Positions 16,356 through 25,406 are shown, counted from the stretch's first letter. The stretch: 35,429 nucleotides of DNA from Hyphomicrobiales bacterium (GCA_017640685.1 JAEPQF010000025.1:1-35429), one strand, 5' to 3'. The notes: generated by a model from the sequence alone, not told the origin. Numbers and translations: made by a program.

Positions 16356-17540
16356 ATGTCGAATGATCAAGACATTGTAATTGCTAGTGCTGTTCGGACA
16401 GCTGTTGGTTCATTTAATGGTAGTTTAGCGACTGTATCAGCTCACGAGCTTGGACAAACGGTTATTTCTGAAGCAATTTCTCGTGCTGGTGTTGCCCCAG
16501 AAGATGTTAGCGAAGTTATTTTAGGGCAAGTTTTAACAGCTGGTCAGGGACAAAACCCTGCGCGTCAAGCGTCTGTTGGCGCTGGATTACCACATGAAAC
16601 TCCTGCTGTGACCATCAACCAGGTTTGTGGCTCTGGTCTTAGAACTGTGGCTTTGGGCATGCAATCCATTAAAAGTGGTGATGCGAACATTGTTGTTGCT
16701 GGTGGTCAGGAATCAATGAGCCAATCAACTCATGTGGCTCATATGAGAAATGGTACAAAAATGGGCAACCTTGAAATGGTTGACTCTATGATTAAAGATG
16801 GCTTGTGGGATGCTTTTAATGGCTATCACATGGGCACAACAGCTGAAAATGTAGCTAAAGAGTTTCAAATTGATCGTCAAACACAAGATGAATTTGCTCT
16901 TGCATCTCAAAATAAAGCTGAAGCTGCACGTTCAGCCGGTAAGTTTAAAGACGAGATTGTTCCAGTAACAGTTAAAACTCGCAAAGCTGAAGTTGTTTTT
17001 GACCAAGATGAATATATTCGTGAAGGTGCGGTTATTGATAATATGACCAAACTTCGCCCGGCTTTTGACCGTGAAGGCACTGTGACAGCGGGTAACGCGT
17101 CTGGCATCAATGATGGTGCAGCTGCACTTGTGCTTATGACTGCTGCTGAAGCTGAGAAGCGTGGCATTGAGCCACTTGCTAAGATTGTATCATTTGGCCA
17201 AGCTGGTGTTGACCCAGCTGTTATGGGAACGGGCCCTATTCCAGCGTCTAAAGTGGCTCTTGAAAAAGCTGGCTGGTCAATTGATGATTTGGATGTTGTT
17301 GAAGCTAACGAAGCTTTTGCAGCGCAAGCGATTGCGGTGAATAAAGGCCTTGGCTGGGATACATCTAAAGTTAATGTCAATGGCGGTGCTATTGCTATTG
17401 GTCACCCAATTGGTGCATCTGGCGCGCGTGTTCTTGTGACGTTGTTACATGAGATGAAACGTCGTGGCAGTGCAAAAGGTTTGGCAACACTTTGTATCGG
17501 TGGTGGTATGGGTGTGGCTCTTTGTGTTGAGCGTGCTTAA
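16356..17540 (+). CDS. phaA: Acetyl-CoA acetyltransferase (beta-ketothiolase)
   Basis: Biosynthetic thiolase condensing two acetyl-CoA to acetoacetyl-CoA, the first step of polyhydroxybutyrate synthesis. The 394-residue length is typical. The acyl-accepting cysteine is C91 ([12 protein letters not shown]); the other catalytic residues are H350 in [10 protein letters not shown] and C380 in CIGGGMG. The strong AGGAGGAG ribosome site suggests high translation. phaB starts 47 bases downstream with its own good ribosome site, so the two form an operon ended by the terminator after phaB. No PHA synthase, depolymerase or phasin gene is in the window. Confidence 0.98.
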   Translation: MSNDQDIVIASAVRTAVGSFNGSLATVSAHELGQTVISEAISRAGVAPEDVSEVILGQVLTAGQGQNPARQASVGAGLPHETPAVTINQVCGSGLRTVALGMQSIKSGDANIVVAGGQESMSQSTHVAHMRNGTKMGNLEMVDSMIKDGLWDAFNGYHMGTTAENVAKEFQIDRQTQDEFALASQNKAEAARSAGKFKDEIVPVTVKTRKAEVVFDQDEYIREGAVIDNMTKLRPAFDREGTVTAGNASGINDGAAALVLMTAAEAEKRGIEPLAKIVSFGQAGVDPAVMGTGPIPASKVALEKAGWSIDDLDVVEANEAFAAQAIAVNKGLGWDTSKVNVNGGAIAIGHPIGASGARVLVTLLHEMKRRGSAKGLATLCIGGGMGVALCVERA

Positions 17541-17587
17541 TTTACAAAAACTGAAATAAAAACATTAAATAATTTAGGAGAAAACAT

Positions 17588-18313
17588 ATGGCACGTGTAG
17601 CTGTTGTAACTGGTGGAACCCGGGGTATTGGTCGGGCGATTTCTGAAAATTTGAAAGCTAAGGGCTATCAAGTTGCTGCTAACTATGGCGGCAATGATGA
17701 TGCTGCTAATCAATTTCAAAGTGAAACAGGGATTCCTGTTTTTAAATTTGATGTTGGCTCTTTTGAAGGTTGTACAGAAGGTTTGGCTGCTGTTGAAGAA
17801 AAGCTAGGCCCTGTTGATGTGATTGTGAATAATGCTGGTATCACAAGAGATGCTATGCTTCATAAAATGTCACTTGAGCAATGGGAAGATGTGATCCGTG
17901 TTGATTTAACATCTCTCTTTAACATGACACGTCCTGTGATTAATGGGATGCGTGAACGTGGCTTTGGTCGTATCATTTCGATTTCATCTATTAACGGTCA
18001 AAAAGGTCAAATGGGTCAGGCAAACTATTCAGCTGCGAAAGCTGGTTTGATTGGTTTTTCTAAAGCTTTGGCGCAAGAAAATGCACGTAAAGGCATTACT
18101 GTGAATGTTGTGGCACCAGGTTATGTTGATACTGAAATGGTAGCTGCTGTGCCTGAGAAAGTGCTTGAGAGCATTATTGCACAAATTCCTGTTGGCCGTC
18201 TTGGTAAGGCAGAAGAGATTGCTGATTGTGTGGCATTCCTTGCTGATGACAATACAGGCTTTATTACTGGCGCGACCATTACTGCAAATGGTGGACAGTA
18301 CTTTACATCTTAA
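17588..18313 (+). CDS. phaB: Acetoacetyl-CoA reductase
   Basis: NADPH-dependent short-chain dehydrogenase reducing acetoacetyl-CoA to (R)-3-hydroxybutyryl-CoA. The 241 residues contain the cofactor motif TGGTRGIGRAI (residues 8-18), NNAGITRD, and the catalytic serine and YxxxK around SISSINGQ and NYSAAKAGLIGFSKA. INGQKGQMGQ is typical of PhaB as opposed to FabG, which supports the substrate call along with the phaA neighbour. TAGGAGAAAACAT precedes the ATG. A perfect bidirectional terminator follows. Confidence 0.96.
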   Translation: MARVAVVTGGTRGIGRAISENLKAKGYQVAANYGGNDDAANQFQSETGIPVFKFDVGSFEGCTEGLAAVEEKLGPVDVIVNNAGITRDAMLHKMSLEQWEDVIRVDLTSLFNMTRPVINGMRERGFGRIISISSINGQKGQMGQANYSAAKAGLIGFSKALAQENARKGITVNVVAPGYVDTEMVAAVPEKVLESIIAQIPVGRLGKAEEIADCVAFLADDNTGFITGATITANGGQYFTS

Positions 18314-18376
18314 AACTTAAATTAAGATGCACAAGGATTATGAATAAGCATTAGCTTATCTTATTAATTTTAAAAC

Positions 18377-18414
18377 AAAAAAACATAGGTGATTAATTTC
18401 ACCTATGTTTTTTT
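18377..18414. terminator. Bidirectional terminator between phaB and the NYN gene
   Basis: A perfect 16-bp inverted repeat, AAAAAAACATAGGTGA and TCACCTATGTTTTTTT, with loop TTAATT. It lies between convergent genes, and A- and T-tracts on the two sides allow use from both directions. Confidence 0.95.
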
Positions 18415-18449
18415 ATGTTCTGATTTTTGAATAATTTTTTTTTGAGATT

Positions 18450-20195
18450 TTAGCCATCTGATCCTAAACGGAACATTCTGGGTAATTCTTTTTCTAAATG
18501 TTCTTGAGGTTCATGGTGGTTAATTTGTTCATGAACTGAATGGTTTGGATTTAGAGGATCTATATATGGATGGCGTAATTGTTGCGCTGGTTCCATATAG
18601 GCTTCATTCTCACTATTTGGTAAGAGCCATGCTTCTTGGCTATTGTTTGTGAGTTGTTCCGTTTCTCCATAAGCTTGATGAGCTAGGCTTTTGGTGTTGC
18701 CAGTGAACCAAGCTGAGACGAGCTCATATTCTTCTTGTGTGAGATGTAGACCATTTGAGCGGCATCTTGCAATAATCGCGTTTAGAAACCGTTCTGCAAA
18801 TAGAGGTGGGCTTATGCCTTTTTCAAACCAGGGGTCAGCTTCGGAAATAATATCAAGGACGAATTGAGCATCTTCAGCTGTTAGTTCAACGGCTTCAACT
18901 TTGGCGCGACTTGATATGTTATAAGCTGTTTGCCTTCCCTTTAAACCAACTTCGCTGAGTTCATCAGTGATGACTTCAAACATGATTTGATATTCACTTG
19001 GCGCTAATGCGGGCACGTGAGTGTATTCATGGACACGGCTGATTGTGTCGCGAATAGACTGGTTATTTTCTAAAAGTCTGTTTGCTTCTTGTTGGCGCGG
19101 CGGAATGGAATATGTGTTTTGTTCCAATTCATTATGATCTGTCTCAGTATAATAATCACTCACAGGTGGCGCAGCATTGTAACTATGCTCAATAGGCCGA
19201 CTGTTTGCTTTTGCGTTTGTTTCAGCAGTTTTTGTTTGTTCAGAAGAAACGCTTGGTGATTTATGGCGTCTTTCATCAACGACATAATAGGGTTGATTGC
19301 TGGTGACACGCATGGTTTCTGGCAAGTTGTTTTGCAAAAAGTTTAAAAAGCTGCCATAGCCAGCCCAATTTGAGCCCACCGTTTTATCATGACCGACTGT
19401 GCGTTGGGCTTTATCAGCTAAGAATGAAAGTGGCACCGGTGCGCTTGAATTTGCAACGGCTTGCTCGATTTCGTTAGTGATTTGTGTGCGAATATCAGCC
19501 AGACCTGTATTTTGAAGTTCGGTGGTTTCGAAGCTGTTTTTTTGAGGCTCTGGTAATAAGTTTTTATTTTTGCGCTCAAGCTTTTTATTGCTACTGGCTT
19601 CTTCTTTGGCAAAGCGTTGCATTCGATTGAGCAAGTCTTGTTCGCGCACTTGTGCATCACAGAGGGCTACATATGGCACTGCTGTGTTTTCATTCACATA
19701 AATGGTTGTGCTGCGCGCATGAGTGCGAAGCCTTTGCAGAATTGGTGCAAAGTCGGCATCACCAGAGAGGATCATAAATTCATCAAAATGAGTTTTATGG
19801 TCTAGAAAATCTTGAATATCCATGACCATGCGGATGTCTGATGAATTTTTCAGCTGTGAAGTTAATGGCGGGCAATCGACAATGTCGAAACCTGCACGAA
19901 GAAAATGATGGCGTACAAAGGGGAATGATCCAATATCTGTGCTTTGGTCGCTGCTGTTCCGGCGCGGCACGGGGTTGCCATAGCACCGACACATGACAAG
20001 GCGTCGCTCAATTTTAGCACCATTACCGCTTGTCTCGGTGATGAGTTCACCGGTTTCCAATTGACGTAGCCAATGGATCACGCTTTTAGGAAATTGTTTT
20101 GCCGCAAGCTCATCCTGCCGTCTGAGAGACAGGTAGATATTGTCGTAATCAACAAAGACCGCGCAGAGACGTGTCTCAGCTGGTACTTTTTTCAT
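18450..20195 (-). CDS. NYN-domain putative ribonuclease with LOTUS/OST-HTH-like domain
   Basis: A 581-residue cytoplasmic protein. Residues about 5-190 form a NYN (PIN-like nuclease) domain: AVFVDYDNIYLSL, SSDIRMVMDIQDFLD and ILSGDADFAPIL carry the metal-binding aspartates. A second region (about 230-310) with RTVGSNWAGYGSF-like spacing and a closing PYYVVDE resembles a LOTUS/OST-HTH RNA-binding domain. A polar, Gln/Asn-rich linker follows, then a helical C-terminal region (about 400-510) I do not recognise, and a disordered tail. The ORF track starts at 20258, but GGGGGAATTGAAA lies just before the ATG at 20195 (MKKVPAETRL), which I take as the start. A role in RNA cleavage or turnover is inferred; the target is unknown. 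Confidence 0.82.
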   Translation of the reverse strand: MKKVPAETRLCAVFVDYDNIYLSLRRQDELAAKQFPKSVIHWLRQLETGELITETSGNGAKIERRLVMCRCYGNPVPRRNSSDQSTDIGSFPFVRHHFLRAGFDIVDCPPLTSQLKNSSDIRMVMDIQDFLDHKTHFDEFMILSGDADFAPILQRLRTHARSTTIYVNENTAVPYVALCDAQVREQDLLNRMQRFAKEEASSNKKLERKNKNLLPEPQKNSFETTELQNTGLADIRTQITNEIEQAVANSSAPVPLSFLADKAQRTVGHDKTVGSNWAGYGSFLNFLQNNLPETMRVTSNQPYYVVDERRHKSPSVSSEQTKTAETNAKANSRPIEHSYNAAPPVSDYYTETDHNELEQNTYSIPPRQQEANRLLENNQSIRDTISRVHEYTHVPALAPSEYQIMFEVITDELSEVGLKGRQTAYNISSRAKVEAVELTAEDAQFVLDIISEADPWFEKGISPPLFAERFLNAIIARCRSNGLHLTQEEYELVSAWFTGNTKSLAHQAYGETEQLTNNSQEAWLLPNSENEAYMEPAQQLRHPYIDPLNPNHSVHEQINHHEPQEHLEKELPRMFRLGSDG

Positions 20196-20493
20196 TTTCA
20201 ATTCCCCCACTGAAATTGCGCACGTCAATTGGCCTTCATTTTGACATGCCTTCGCCATATTAAGTGAAGCTTTGTTGGGAACTCAATAGAAGTTGGGGGA
20301 GTGCTTGTTGAGATGCACAGTTTTCGGACGTTTTCTTTCGATGTTTCTATAAATTGCGACAGATATGTTACAAATTTGAGGGATGTTTTGGGAATTTTCT
20401 CAATGAAAGTTACGATTTTTACTTAAAAAAACGAATCACCTGGGCTTTTAAAATGATGCTGTGGGGGCTTGACAAAAGGGTTGGCCTTGAGGG

Positions 20494-21273
20494 TTAGTTT
20501 GATTCGTTTTTGTTGTTCGTTGTTGGATCTAAGCGATTGAGTTCATTTGTTATATGTTCGGCGAGTTTGCTTTTATCACTTTGACTTTGTTTTTGACTTT
20601 CAGAGTTTACTTCATTGTTGTTCCAATGATTTTTCATGATTAATTCATTAAGGTTTAGTCGTTTGCGCCAGCCTTTTCTTGAAAGATCTGGTTCTTGATG
20701 AAAGTTACTGACATGCCCTACTGTGAGATAGGCAATGAGATGAATTTCTTCTGGGATTCCTAATAGCTCTTTGACTTCTTTTTCATGAAAAATACTCACC
20801 CAACCAACACCTATATTTTCAGCTCTGGCTGCAAGCCAAAAGTTTTGGACGGCGCAAACGGTTGAATATAAATCCATGTCGCTCATATGAGTTCGCCCTA
20901 AAACAACGGGGCCTGCTCTGTTGCGATCGCACGTTATGCAGACATGAAGAGGGGCTGTTAGTAACCCTTCGAGCTTTAGTGATTGATAGAGGCTTTGTTT
21001 TTCCTCTTCAAACATTTTCGCGGCTTCTTCATTTGCTTTGACGAAAAGTGAGTGAACGTTTTTTTGAACGTCTTTATCGTCAATAAGGAGAAAGTTCCAA
21101 GGCTGCATGAACCCTACAGAAGGGGCATGATGAGCAGCGATGAGTAACCTAGCGAGGATAGCATCATCTATAGGTTCACTATTAAATTCACCTCTCACGT
21201 CTCTTCTATTGAAAATAATATCATAAAGAGTGTTTCTGGCTGTTTCGGTGAAGGTTATATTTTCGTTGCTCAT
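20494..21273 (-). CDS. bluB: 5,6-dimethylbenzimidazole synthase
   Basis: Flavin-destroying oxygenase of the nitroreductase fold that turns FMNH2 into 5,6-dimethylbenzimidazole, the lower ligand of cobalamin. Diagnostic stretches: FNRRDVRGEFNSEPI, AAHHAPSVGFMQPWNFLLI, NRAGPVVLGRTHMSDMDLYS and ENIGVGWVSIFHEKEV. The BluB core is about 220 residues, so this 259-residue protein carries an extra hydrophilic C-terminal tail of some 35 residues rich in Asn, Ser and Lys. No other cobalamin gene and no cobalamin riboswitch is seen nearby. It lies downstream of gloB on the same strand with a stable hairpin between them, so cotranscription is uncertain. Confidence 0.94.
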   Translation of the reverse strand: MSNENITFTETARNTLYDIIFNRRDVRGEFNSEPIDDAILARLLIAAHHAPSVGFMQPWNFLLIDDKDVQKNVHSLFVKANEEAAKMFEEEKQSLYQSLKLEGLLTAPLHVCITCDRNRAGPVVLGRTHMSDMDLYSTVCAVQNFWLAARAENIGVGWVSIFHEKEVKELLGIPEEIHLIAYLTVGHVSNFHQEPDLSRKGWRKRLNLNELIMKNHWNNNEVNSESQKQSQSDKSKLAEHITNELNRLDPTTNNKNESN

Positions 21274-21286
21274 GTTATTTTTTCAT

Positions 21287-21336
21287 AAGGCTAGAGTTTT
21301 GAATTACCCCTAAATTTAGAGGGTGGCTCTAGCCTT
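21287..21336. repeat. Long inverted repeat between gloB and bluB
   Basis: AAGGCTAGAG (21287-21296) and CTCTAGCCTT (21327-21336) form a perfect 10-bp outer stem, and ACCCCTAAA/TAGAGGGT inside can pair with one mismatch. On the minus (coding) strand no T-run follows, so it may be a weak or Rho-aided terminator, or a structured bluB leader. On the plus strand a T-rich run follows, but no plus-strand gene ends here. Confidence 0.7.
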
Positions 21337-21358
21337 AAGTTTCTTCTTTTTTGTGAAA

Positions 21359-22126
21359 TTACTCGTTGTTTTTTCTTTCGCGAATTTCTGTGAAAACGTC
21401 TTCATCTGTCGCGTCTGTTAGATTTAGTTTTTCTCTTAGCTCTGGGCTTGAGGCTCTTAAAAATGGGTTTGTGAGCAATTCTTTTTCGATCGTTGTTGGA
21501 AGAGTAGGTTGGTTTTTAGCTCTTGCAGCTCTGATTTCAAGAATTCTGGTTTGCAGGTCAATATTGTTCGGCTCATATTTAATGGCAAACTCGGCATTTG
21601 AGAGGGTGTACTCATGCCCGCAATAAACCTTTGTTTTTTTAGGTAAGGTCATGAGTTTTGAGAGAGATTGCCACATTTGAGCAGGTGTGCCTTCAAATAA
21701 GCGACCACAACCTAGGACAAATAAAGTGTCACCAGTAAAGATGATATCGTCTTCTTTAAAATGAAAGCAAACATGCCCTAAAGTATGCCCTGGGGTCTCG
21801 TAAATATCGATTTCTCTATTTGACCAATTTATAGGGGTGCCTTCGCTGACGAGTTCATCAAGATTTGGTATTTTAAGTTTCTCGGCTGCTGGTCCGTAGG
21901 TTTTTGCCCCTGTGATTTCTTTTATCTGATCAATGCCAGCTGTATGATCTTGATGATGATGAGTGATTAGGAGTGTGTCTAGAGACCAGTTGCGCTCAGA
22001 AAGAGCTGAGAGGATTGGCCGTGCTTCTGGAGCATCTATGCAAACTGTTTTGTTGGTTTTGTCATCATGAAGAAGGACTGCGTAATTATCTGTATAGCAG
22101 GGGACGAGGATGGTCTCTAAGCTCAT
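21359..22126 (-). CDS. gloB: Hydroxyacylglutathione hydrolase (glyoxalase II)
   Basis: Metallo-beta-lactamase-fold hydrolase that releases D-lactate and glutathione from S-lactoylglutathione, the second step of methylglyoxal detoxification. The dinuclear metal motif is THHHQDHTAG (about residues 55-64), followed by TPGHTLGHVCF and FTGDTLFVLGCGRLFEGT, and YCGHEYTLSNAEFA supplies the substrate side. The ORF track starts at a GTG at 22141; I prefer the ATG at 22126 (MSLETILVPCYTDNY), with GAGAGAAAG upstream and the normal family length of 255 residues. It is divergent from a methyltransferase gene, an arrangement common in Hyphomicrobiales. Confidence 0.96.
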   Translation of the reverse strand: MSLETILVPCYTDNYAVLLHDDKTNKTVCIDAPEARPILSALSERNWSLDTLLITHHHQDHTAGIDQIKEITGAKTYGPAAEKLKIPNLDELVSEGTPINWSNREIDIYETPGHTLGHVCFHFKEDDIIFTGDTLFVLGCGRLFEGTPAQMWQSLSKLMTLPKKTKVYCGHEYTLSNAEFAIKYEPNNIDLQTRILEIRAARAKNQPTLPTTIEKELLTNPFLRASSPELREKLNLTDATDEDVFTEIRERKNNE

Positions 22127-22340
22127 TGTGCTTTCTCTCACTTTAATTTCGGTGCAGTTTAGTTTGTAAACTTATATTTGTCATGTTTGGTGTTATTACA
22201 ATAAGGCTCATTGTAGTTTTCTGGGCTAAATGTTCATTTACTATCCACAAAATTTATTGTGTTTGGAGGTGAGCTAAGTGTTATTATTTTTCAAGTGCTT
22301 ATAAAGCGCTCTTAACCTTTTGATAAATGGTTTTGGTTCT

Positions 22341-23069
22341 ATGCATTTAGATGTTGTTGAAATTCGTGATTTTTATGCAAGTGCCCTTGGTTTGCGGGTT
22401 CGAAAGCAAATAACGCAAAAAATAAAAGAACATTGGCCCTCTGGTGATCAATTGAATTTAGCTGGTGTTGGTTATCCTTCTCCTTATTTAAGGCCTTATT
22501 TGACTGATTCTTTTCAAGTGGGGGCTTTTAGCCCTGCCGGGCAAGGTGGGTTAATTTGGCCAAGTGAGGGGCCTTTGCGCTCTGTGATGATTGATGAAGA
22601 TATGTTTCCCGTTTCTGATGAGTGTTTTGATCGGGTGATTGAAATTCATGGGCTTGAGTTTTTTTCTGATATTGAAATGCATTTAAAAGAAGTGTGGCGC
22701 ATTATGAAACCTGAAGGGAGATTATTGCTTATTGTGCCTAATCGCTCTGGTTTGTGGGCGCGGGTTGATACGACGCCTTTTGGTTATGGGCAACCTTTTA
22801 GCCGTGGGCAGTTGAGAGATCTACTCATTCGCTCTTGGTTTCGTCCGCTCTCTATTGAGCCGCTTGTTCATTTTGCCCCGTTTGACAAGAGACTAAAATT
22901 GGCTACTAGCCCTGCGATTGAGCGAATAGGTGCTAAAGTTTGGCCGAGATTTTCTGGAATGCTACTAGTTGATGCGATTAAAGAGGTTGCGCAACCAATT
23001 CGCCCTAAAGGTATTAAAGTTAGTCGGATGAAAACAGCGCCAATGCAGGTTCGTCCATTGCCAGCTTAG
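22341..23069 (+). CDS. Class I SAM-dependent methyltransferase domain protein
   Basis: A 242-residue protein with a Methyltransf_11-like fold. The expected glycine-rich SAM loop is represented by LAGVGYPSPYLRPY; FPVSDECFDRVIEIHGLEF is the motif after strand 4, and HLKEVWRIMKPEGRLLLIVPNRSGLWAR the characteristic strand 5 region. The ORF track begins at TTG 22320, but homologues next to gloB begin MHxDVVxLRxFYA, which matches the ATG at 22341. No good Shine-Dalgarno is seen. The substrate is unknown. chaC follows after about 60 bases, probably in the same transcript, and gloB is divergent, so the three make a glutathione-leaning neighbourhood. Confidence 0.87.
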   Translation: MHLDVVEIRDFYASALGLRVRKQITQKIKEHWPSGDQLNLAGVGYPSPYLRPYLTDSFQVGAFSPAGQGGLIWPSEGPLRSVMIDEDMFPVSDECFDRVIEIHGLEFFSDIEMHLKEVWRIMKPEGRLLLIVPNRSGLWARVDTTPFGYGQPFSRGQLRDLLIRSWFRPLSIEPLVHFAPFDKRLKLATSPAIERIGAKVWPRFSGMLLVDAIKEVAQPIRPKGIKVSRMKTAPMQVRPLPA

Positions 23070-23131
23070 ATTATTGCCAGCTTAGATTTATGCTTTTTCT
23101 ATAAGAGATTATTTTTGATGAGATTACATTC

Positions 23132-23764
23132 ATGAAACCTGGTTTAGAAATAAAAAACAATAAAGAATTTGATGAAAGCTCTATAATCTCTCCTGAGCTA
23201 CTATCTTCTAATGCCGATAAAACAACGAGTAGAGGTTTATGGGTTTTTGGTTATGGGTCTTTGATGTGGCGACCTGAATTTTCCTATGAGCACAGGGTTA
23301 ATGGGCGTTGTGCTGGGTTGCGGCGGTCATTTTGTGTGCGCTCGGTTTATCATAGAGGGACTTATGAGCAACCTGGCCTGGTTCTTGGACTTGATCGTGG
23401 TGGGGCTTGTGATGGCGTTTTGTTTTATGTGCCGCCTTCAAGTGCATTGAAAACACTAAGTTATTTGCGCAAGCGTGAACAGGTAACACGGGTTTACCGT
23501 GAAGTTTATATGCCTGTTGAGCTTTTGGATGGAAGTGGGCGGGTGTGCCGTGCGCTCTGCTATGTGGCTGAACGGGGGCATAAGCAATATATTGGGTCTC
23601 TTTCTATTCAGAAGAAGGCTGAAATCATAAAAAGATGTACTGGGCGTTCAGGCAAGAATATTGATTATTTTCTCTCGACCTTGCGGCACATGGATGAGCT
23701 TGGGTTTTATGATGCCGAGCTTGCGCGAATTTTAGCGCTCACCGGGTGTGCTTATAGATTGTAG
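23132..23764 (+). CDS. chaC: ChaC-type gamma-glutamylcyclotransferase
   Basis: Glutathione-specific gamma-glutamylcyclotransferase that cleaves glutathione to 5-oxoproline and Cys-Gly. The substrate-binding signature VFGYGSLMWRPEF (about residues 35-47) is intact, followed by RSVYHRGTYEQPGLVLGLDRGG and the segment LRKREQVTRVYREVYMPV holding the catalytic glutamate. The 210-residue length is normal; about 30 polar residues precede the core. The gene lies downstream of the methyltransferase on the same strand and close to gloB, another glutathione-linked gene. Convergent with the next gene, with a repeat hairpin between them. Confidence 0.93.
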   Translation: MKPGLEIKNNKEFDESSIISPELLSSNADKTTSRGLWVFGYGSLMWRPEFSYEHRVNGRCAGLRRSFCVRSVYHRGTYEQPGLVLGLDRGGACDGVLFYVPPSSALKTLSYLRKREQVTRVYREVYMPVELLDGSGRVCRALCYVAERGHKQYIGSLSIQKKAEIIKRCTGRSGKNIDYFLSTLRHMDELGFYDAELARILALTGCAYRL

Positions 23765-23783
23765 GAGAGATAGAACCAGCATT

Positions 23784-23858
23784 ACGAAGAAGGAGCTAAA
23801 CCTTTTCTCCCTTCAGTTGCCAACCAGCAACTGGATTAAGGCTGAGTTTCTTCTTCGT
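23784..23858. repeat. Repeat hairpin inside a larger inverted repeat between convergent genes (cluster 5)
   Basis: The inner hairpin CAGTTGC/GCAACTG (23814-23820 and 23827-23833, loop CAACCA) is a perfect 7-bp stem led by CCTTCAG, as in other family members. An unrelated outer pair, ACGAAGAA (23784-23791) and TTCTTCGT (23851-23858), encloses it. The whole could serve as a bidirectional transcription end for chaC and the gene at 23929, although no long T-run follows. Confidence 0.75.
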
Positions 23859-23928
23859 ATCGATGGGGTTTCGTTTTTTAGAAGTAACTTTACTTTTTGA
23901 GCATTTCATTTGCCTAATGGCAATCGTA

Positions 23929-24369
23929 TTAGTGCTTTGGGTTTTGGCCGTTGATTGATTGGCAGCCAAGAAGATCAAGGCGAACCAAGTTGCGTTCATG
24001 GTCATTTTTCGTCATCACATTAACATGGATTTCATTCGCGCCGAATTTTGCGGCACTTTGGCGAAGGAAAGCCAAGTTTAATGAATTAGCGTCAGCTGTT
24101 GTTTGACCAATTGAAAGAGCCGTGCACTCATCATTTTCATCGCGTTTCACCAAGACATAATTTGCTTTTGGTAATTCAGGGCAGGTGAAAAGAGTGTAAA
24201 CACTGTGAATGTATCTTTTGCCTGAAGCGCCTTGCCAAAAATGAAAGGCATTTTCTAAATCGGCATCGTTTGAAATGTGAAGGGGTTCATTTAAATTTAT
24301 TTGCTCAACAATTCGTTGAGAAGAGGTTTTACGCATGATACTGGACTTACATTCTACATTTACTAACAT
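23929..24369 (-). CDS. Conserved hypothetical protein
   Basis: A 146-residue protein I cannot name with confidence. The middle part, FHFWQGASGKRYIHSVYTL followed by CPELPKANYVLVKRDENDE, and the later SLNLAFLRQSAAKFGANEIHVNV look like a compact conserved domain that I associate with alphaproteobacterial hypothetical proteins. No signal peptide, membrane segment or catalytic motif is visible. Start uncertain: ATG 24369 or the internal ATG eleven codons later. Its last codons lie about 70 bases from repeat cluster 5. Codon use looks like its neighbours, so I believe it is real. Confidence 0.7.
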   Translation of the reverse strand: MLVNVECKSSIMRKTSSQRIVEQINLNEPLHISNDADLENAFHFWQGASGKRYIHSVYTLFTCPELPKANYVLVKRDENDECTALSIGQTTADANSLNLAFLRQSAAKFGANEIHVNVMTKNDHERNLVRLDLLGCQSINGQNPKH

Positions 24370-24551
24370 ACTACTGCCTCCCCATTTTCAGACTGATTCC
24401 GCTTTCATTAATCAATATAATTGCGAGAATTGCCGAAAAAAGGGCTGACTTATGGCCTTCTTGGGGCGCATTGATAACTTTATTGTTAAGTACTAAATGT
24501 TAAGAGGAGGTAAGCGGCAGGATTTTTTTCAAAATAAATAGACTAATTTTT

Positions 24552-25406
24552 CTATCTAGCTGAATTTAAATAGCTTTCTTTTTCTGCTTCGCCTTCTTTT
24601 TGAAGCACATCACATTTGTCTTCAATGGTTTTAATGAGAGTTTCTTTAAATGTTTTGCGCTCGAGCCCGGCTGGGATTGGCGGGAGAAATTCCACAATAA
24701 TGGTGCCTTTATAGAGCTTTTTCTCATTTCTTGGCCAAAATACGCCCGAATTTAGTGCAACGGGCACACATGGAATATTCAAACTTTCATAAAGCTTTAT
24801 GACGCCTGGTTTGTAATCAGGCTCGGCTCCGGGCACTTTTCTTGTGCCTTCTGGGAAGATGATGATTTCTCTCTTATCTTCTTTTCGAATTTCCGCTTCT
24901 TTGAGCATTTCTTTTAAAGCTATGGCGGCACGTTCTCTTCGAATGGGGATCATCTCAAATTTACGAGAAAACCAGCCGTAAAACGGGATGGCCATAAGTT
25001 CTTCTTTCATAATAAGAGCTGGGTCTTTTAAAATGGCGGGGAAGGCAAAGGTTTCCCATGGGGCTTGGTGTTTGGCTGCGATAAGCACTGGGTTTTGAGG
25101 TAAGTTCTCAAGGCCGCGTACTTCTATTTTGGTGCCGACCGTTAATTTAAGCCACCAGAGAACAAACCGGCCGTGAAATGCGAGACCTGCCATAGCCCAA
25201 GCTCTTTTACCAAACAATAGCGGAGAGCCAATAACAAGAATGAGCGCTGATCCGATGTAAAAGCCGATTTTAAAAATGAGCGAGGCCACGAATAAAATTC
25301 CTATGATGCTTAGAGAGATAAGGAAAATTTTAGTGCGAGAACTTTTTAAGCACTCTTGCTGTTTGTTGTTAATGATGCTGGGAGTTGAGTATGCGGTAGA
25401 CACCAT
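24552..25406 (-). CDS. plsC: 1-acyl-sn-glycerol-3-phosphate acyltransferase
   Basis: Inner-membrane acyltransferase making phosphatidic acid from lysophosphatidate. The 284-residue protein has N-terminal hydrophobic segments (about 27-65), then the catalytic block AAKHQAPWETFAFP, which reads HX4E where the family consensus is HX4D, followed by PFYGWFSRKFEMIPIRRE and the substrate motif FPEGTRK. The HX4E form occurs in other PlsC-like proteins, so activity is still likely. The start ATG lies inside the end of ftsX (38-base overlap in another frame), which indicates translational coupling in a ftsE-ftsX-plsC operon. Its first 25 residues come from that overlap. Confidence 0.92.
   Translation of the reverse strand: MVSTAYSTPSIINNKQQECLKSSRTKIFLISLSIIGILFVASLIFKIGFYIGSALILVIGSPLLFGKRAWAMAGLAFHGRFVLWWLKLTVGTKIEVRGLENLPQNPVLIAAKHQAPWETFAFPAILKDPALIMKEELMAIPFYGWFSRKFEMIPIRRERAAIALKEMLKEAEIRKEDKREIIIFPEGTRKVPGAEPDYKPGVIKLYESLNIPCVPVALNSGVFWPRNEKKLYKGTIIVEFLPPIPAGLERKTFKETLIKTIEDKCDVLQKEGEAEKESYLNSAR

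Noticed and set aside
21274-21358. Cobalamin riboswitch upstream of bluB
   Set aside because: The gap is only 85 bases and lacks a B12-box-like sequence; only a simple inverted repeat is present.
23796-24005. 69-aa minus-strand ORF overlapping the end of the hypothetical gene
   Set aside because: Lies in repeat cluster 5 and an out-of-frame part of the real gene at 23929-24369; no supporting features.
24800-24880. Loss of activity in PlsC because of HX4E in place of HX4D
   Set aside because: The HX4E form is known in PlsC-like proteins, and the FPEGTR motif and operon context are normal, so I do not treat it as a defect.
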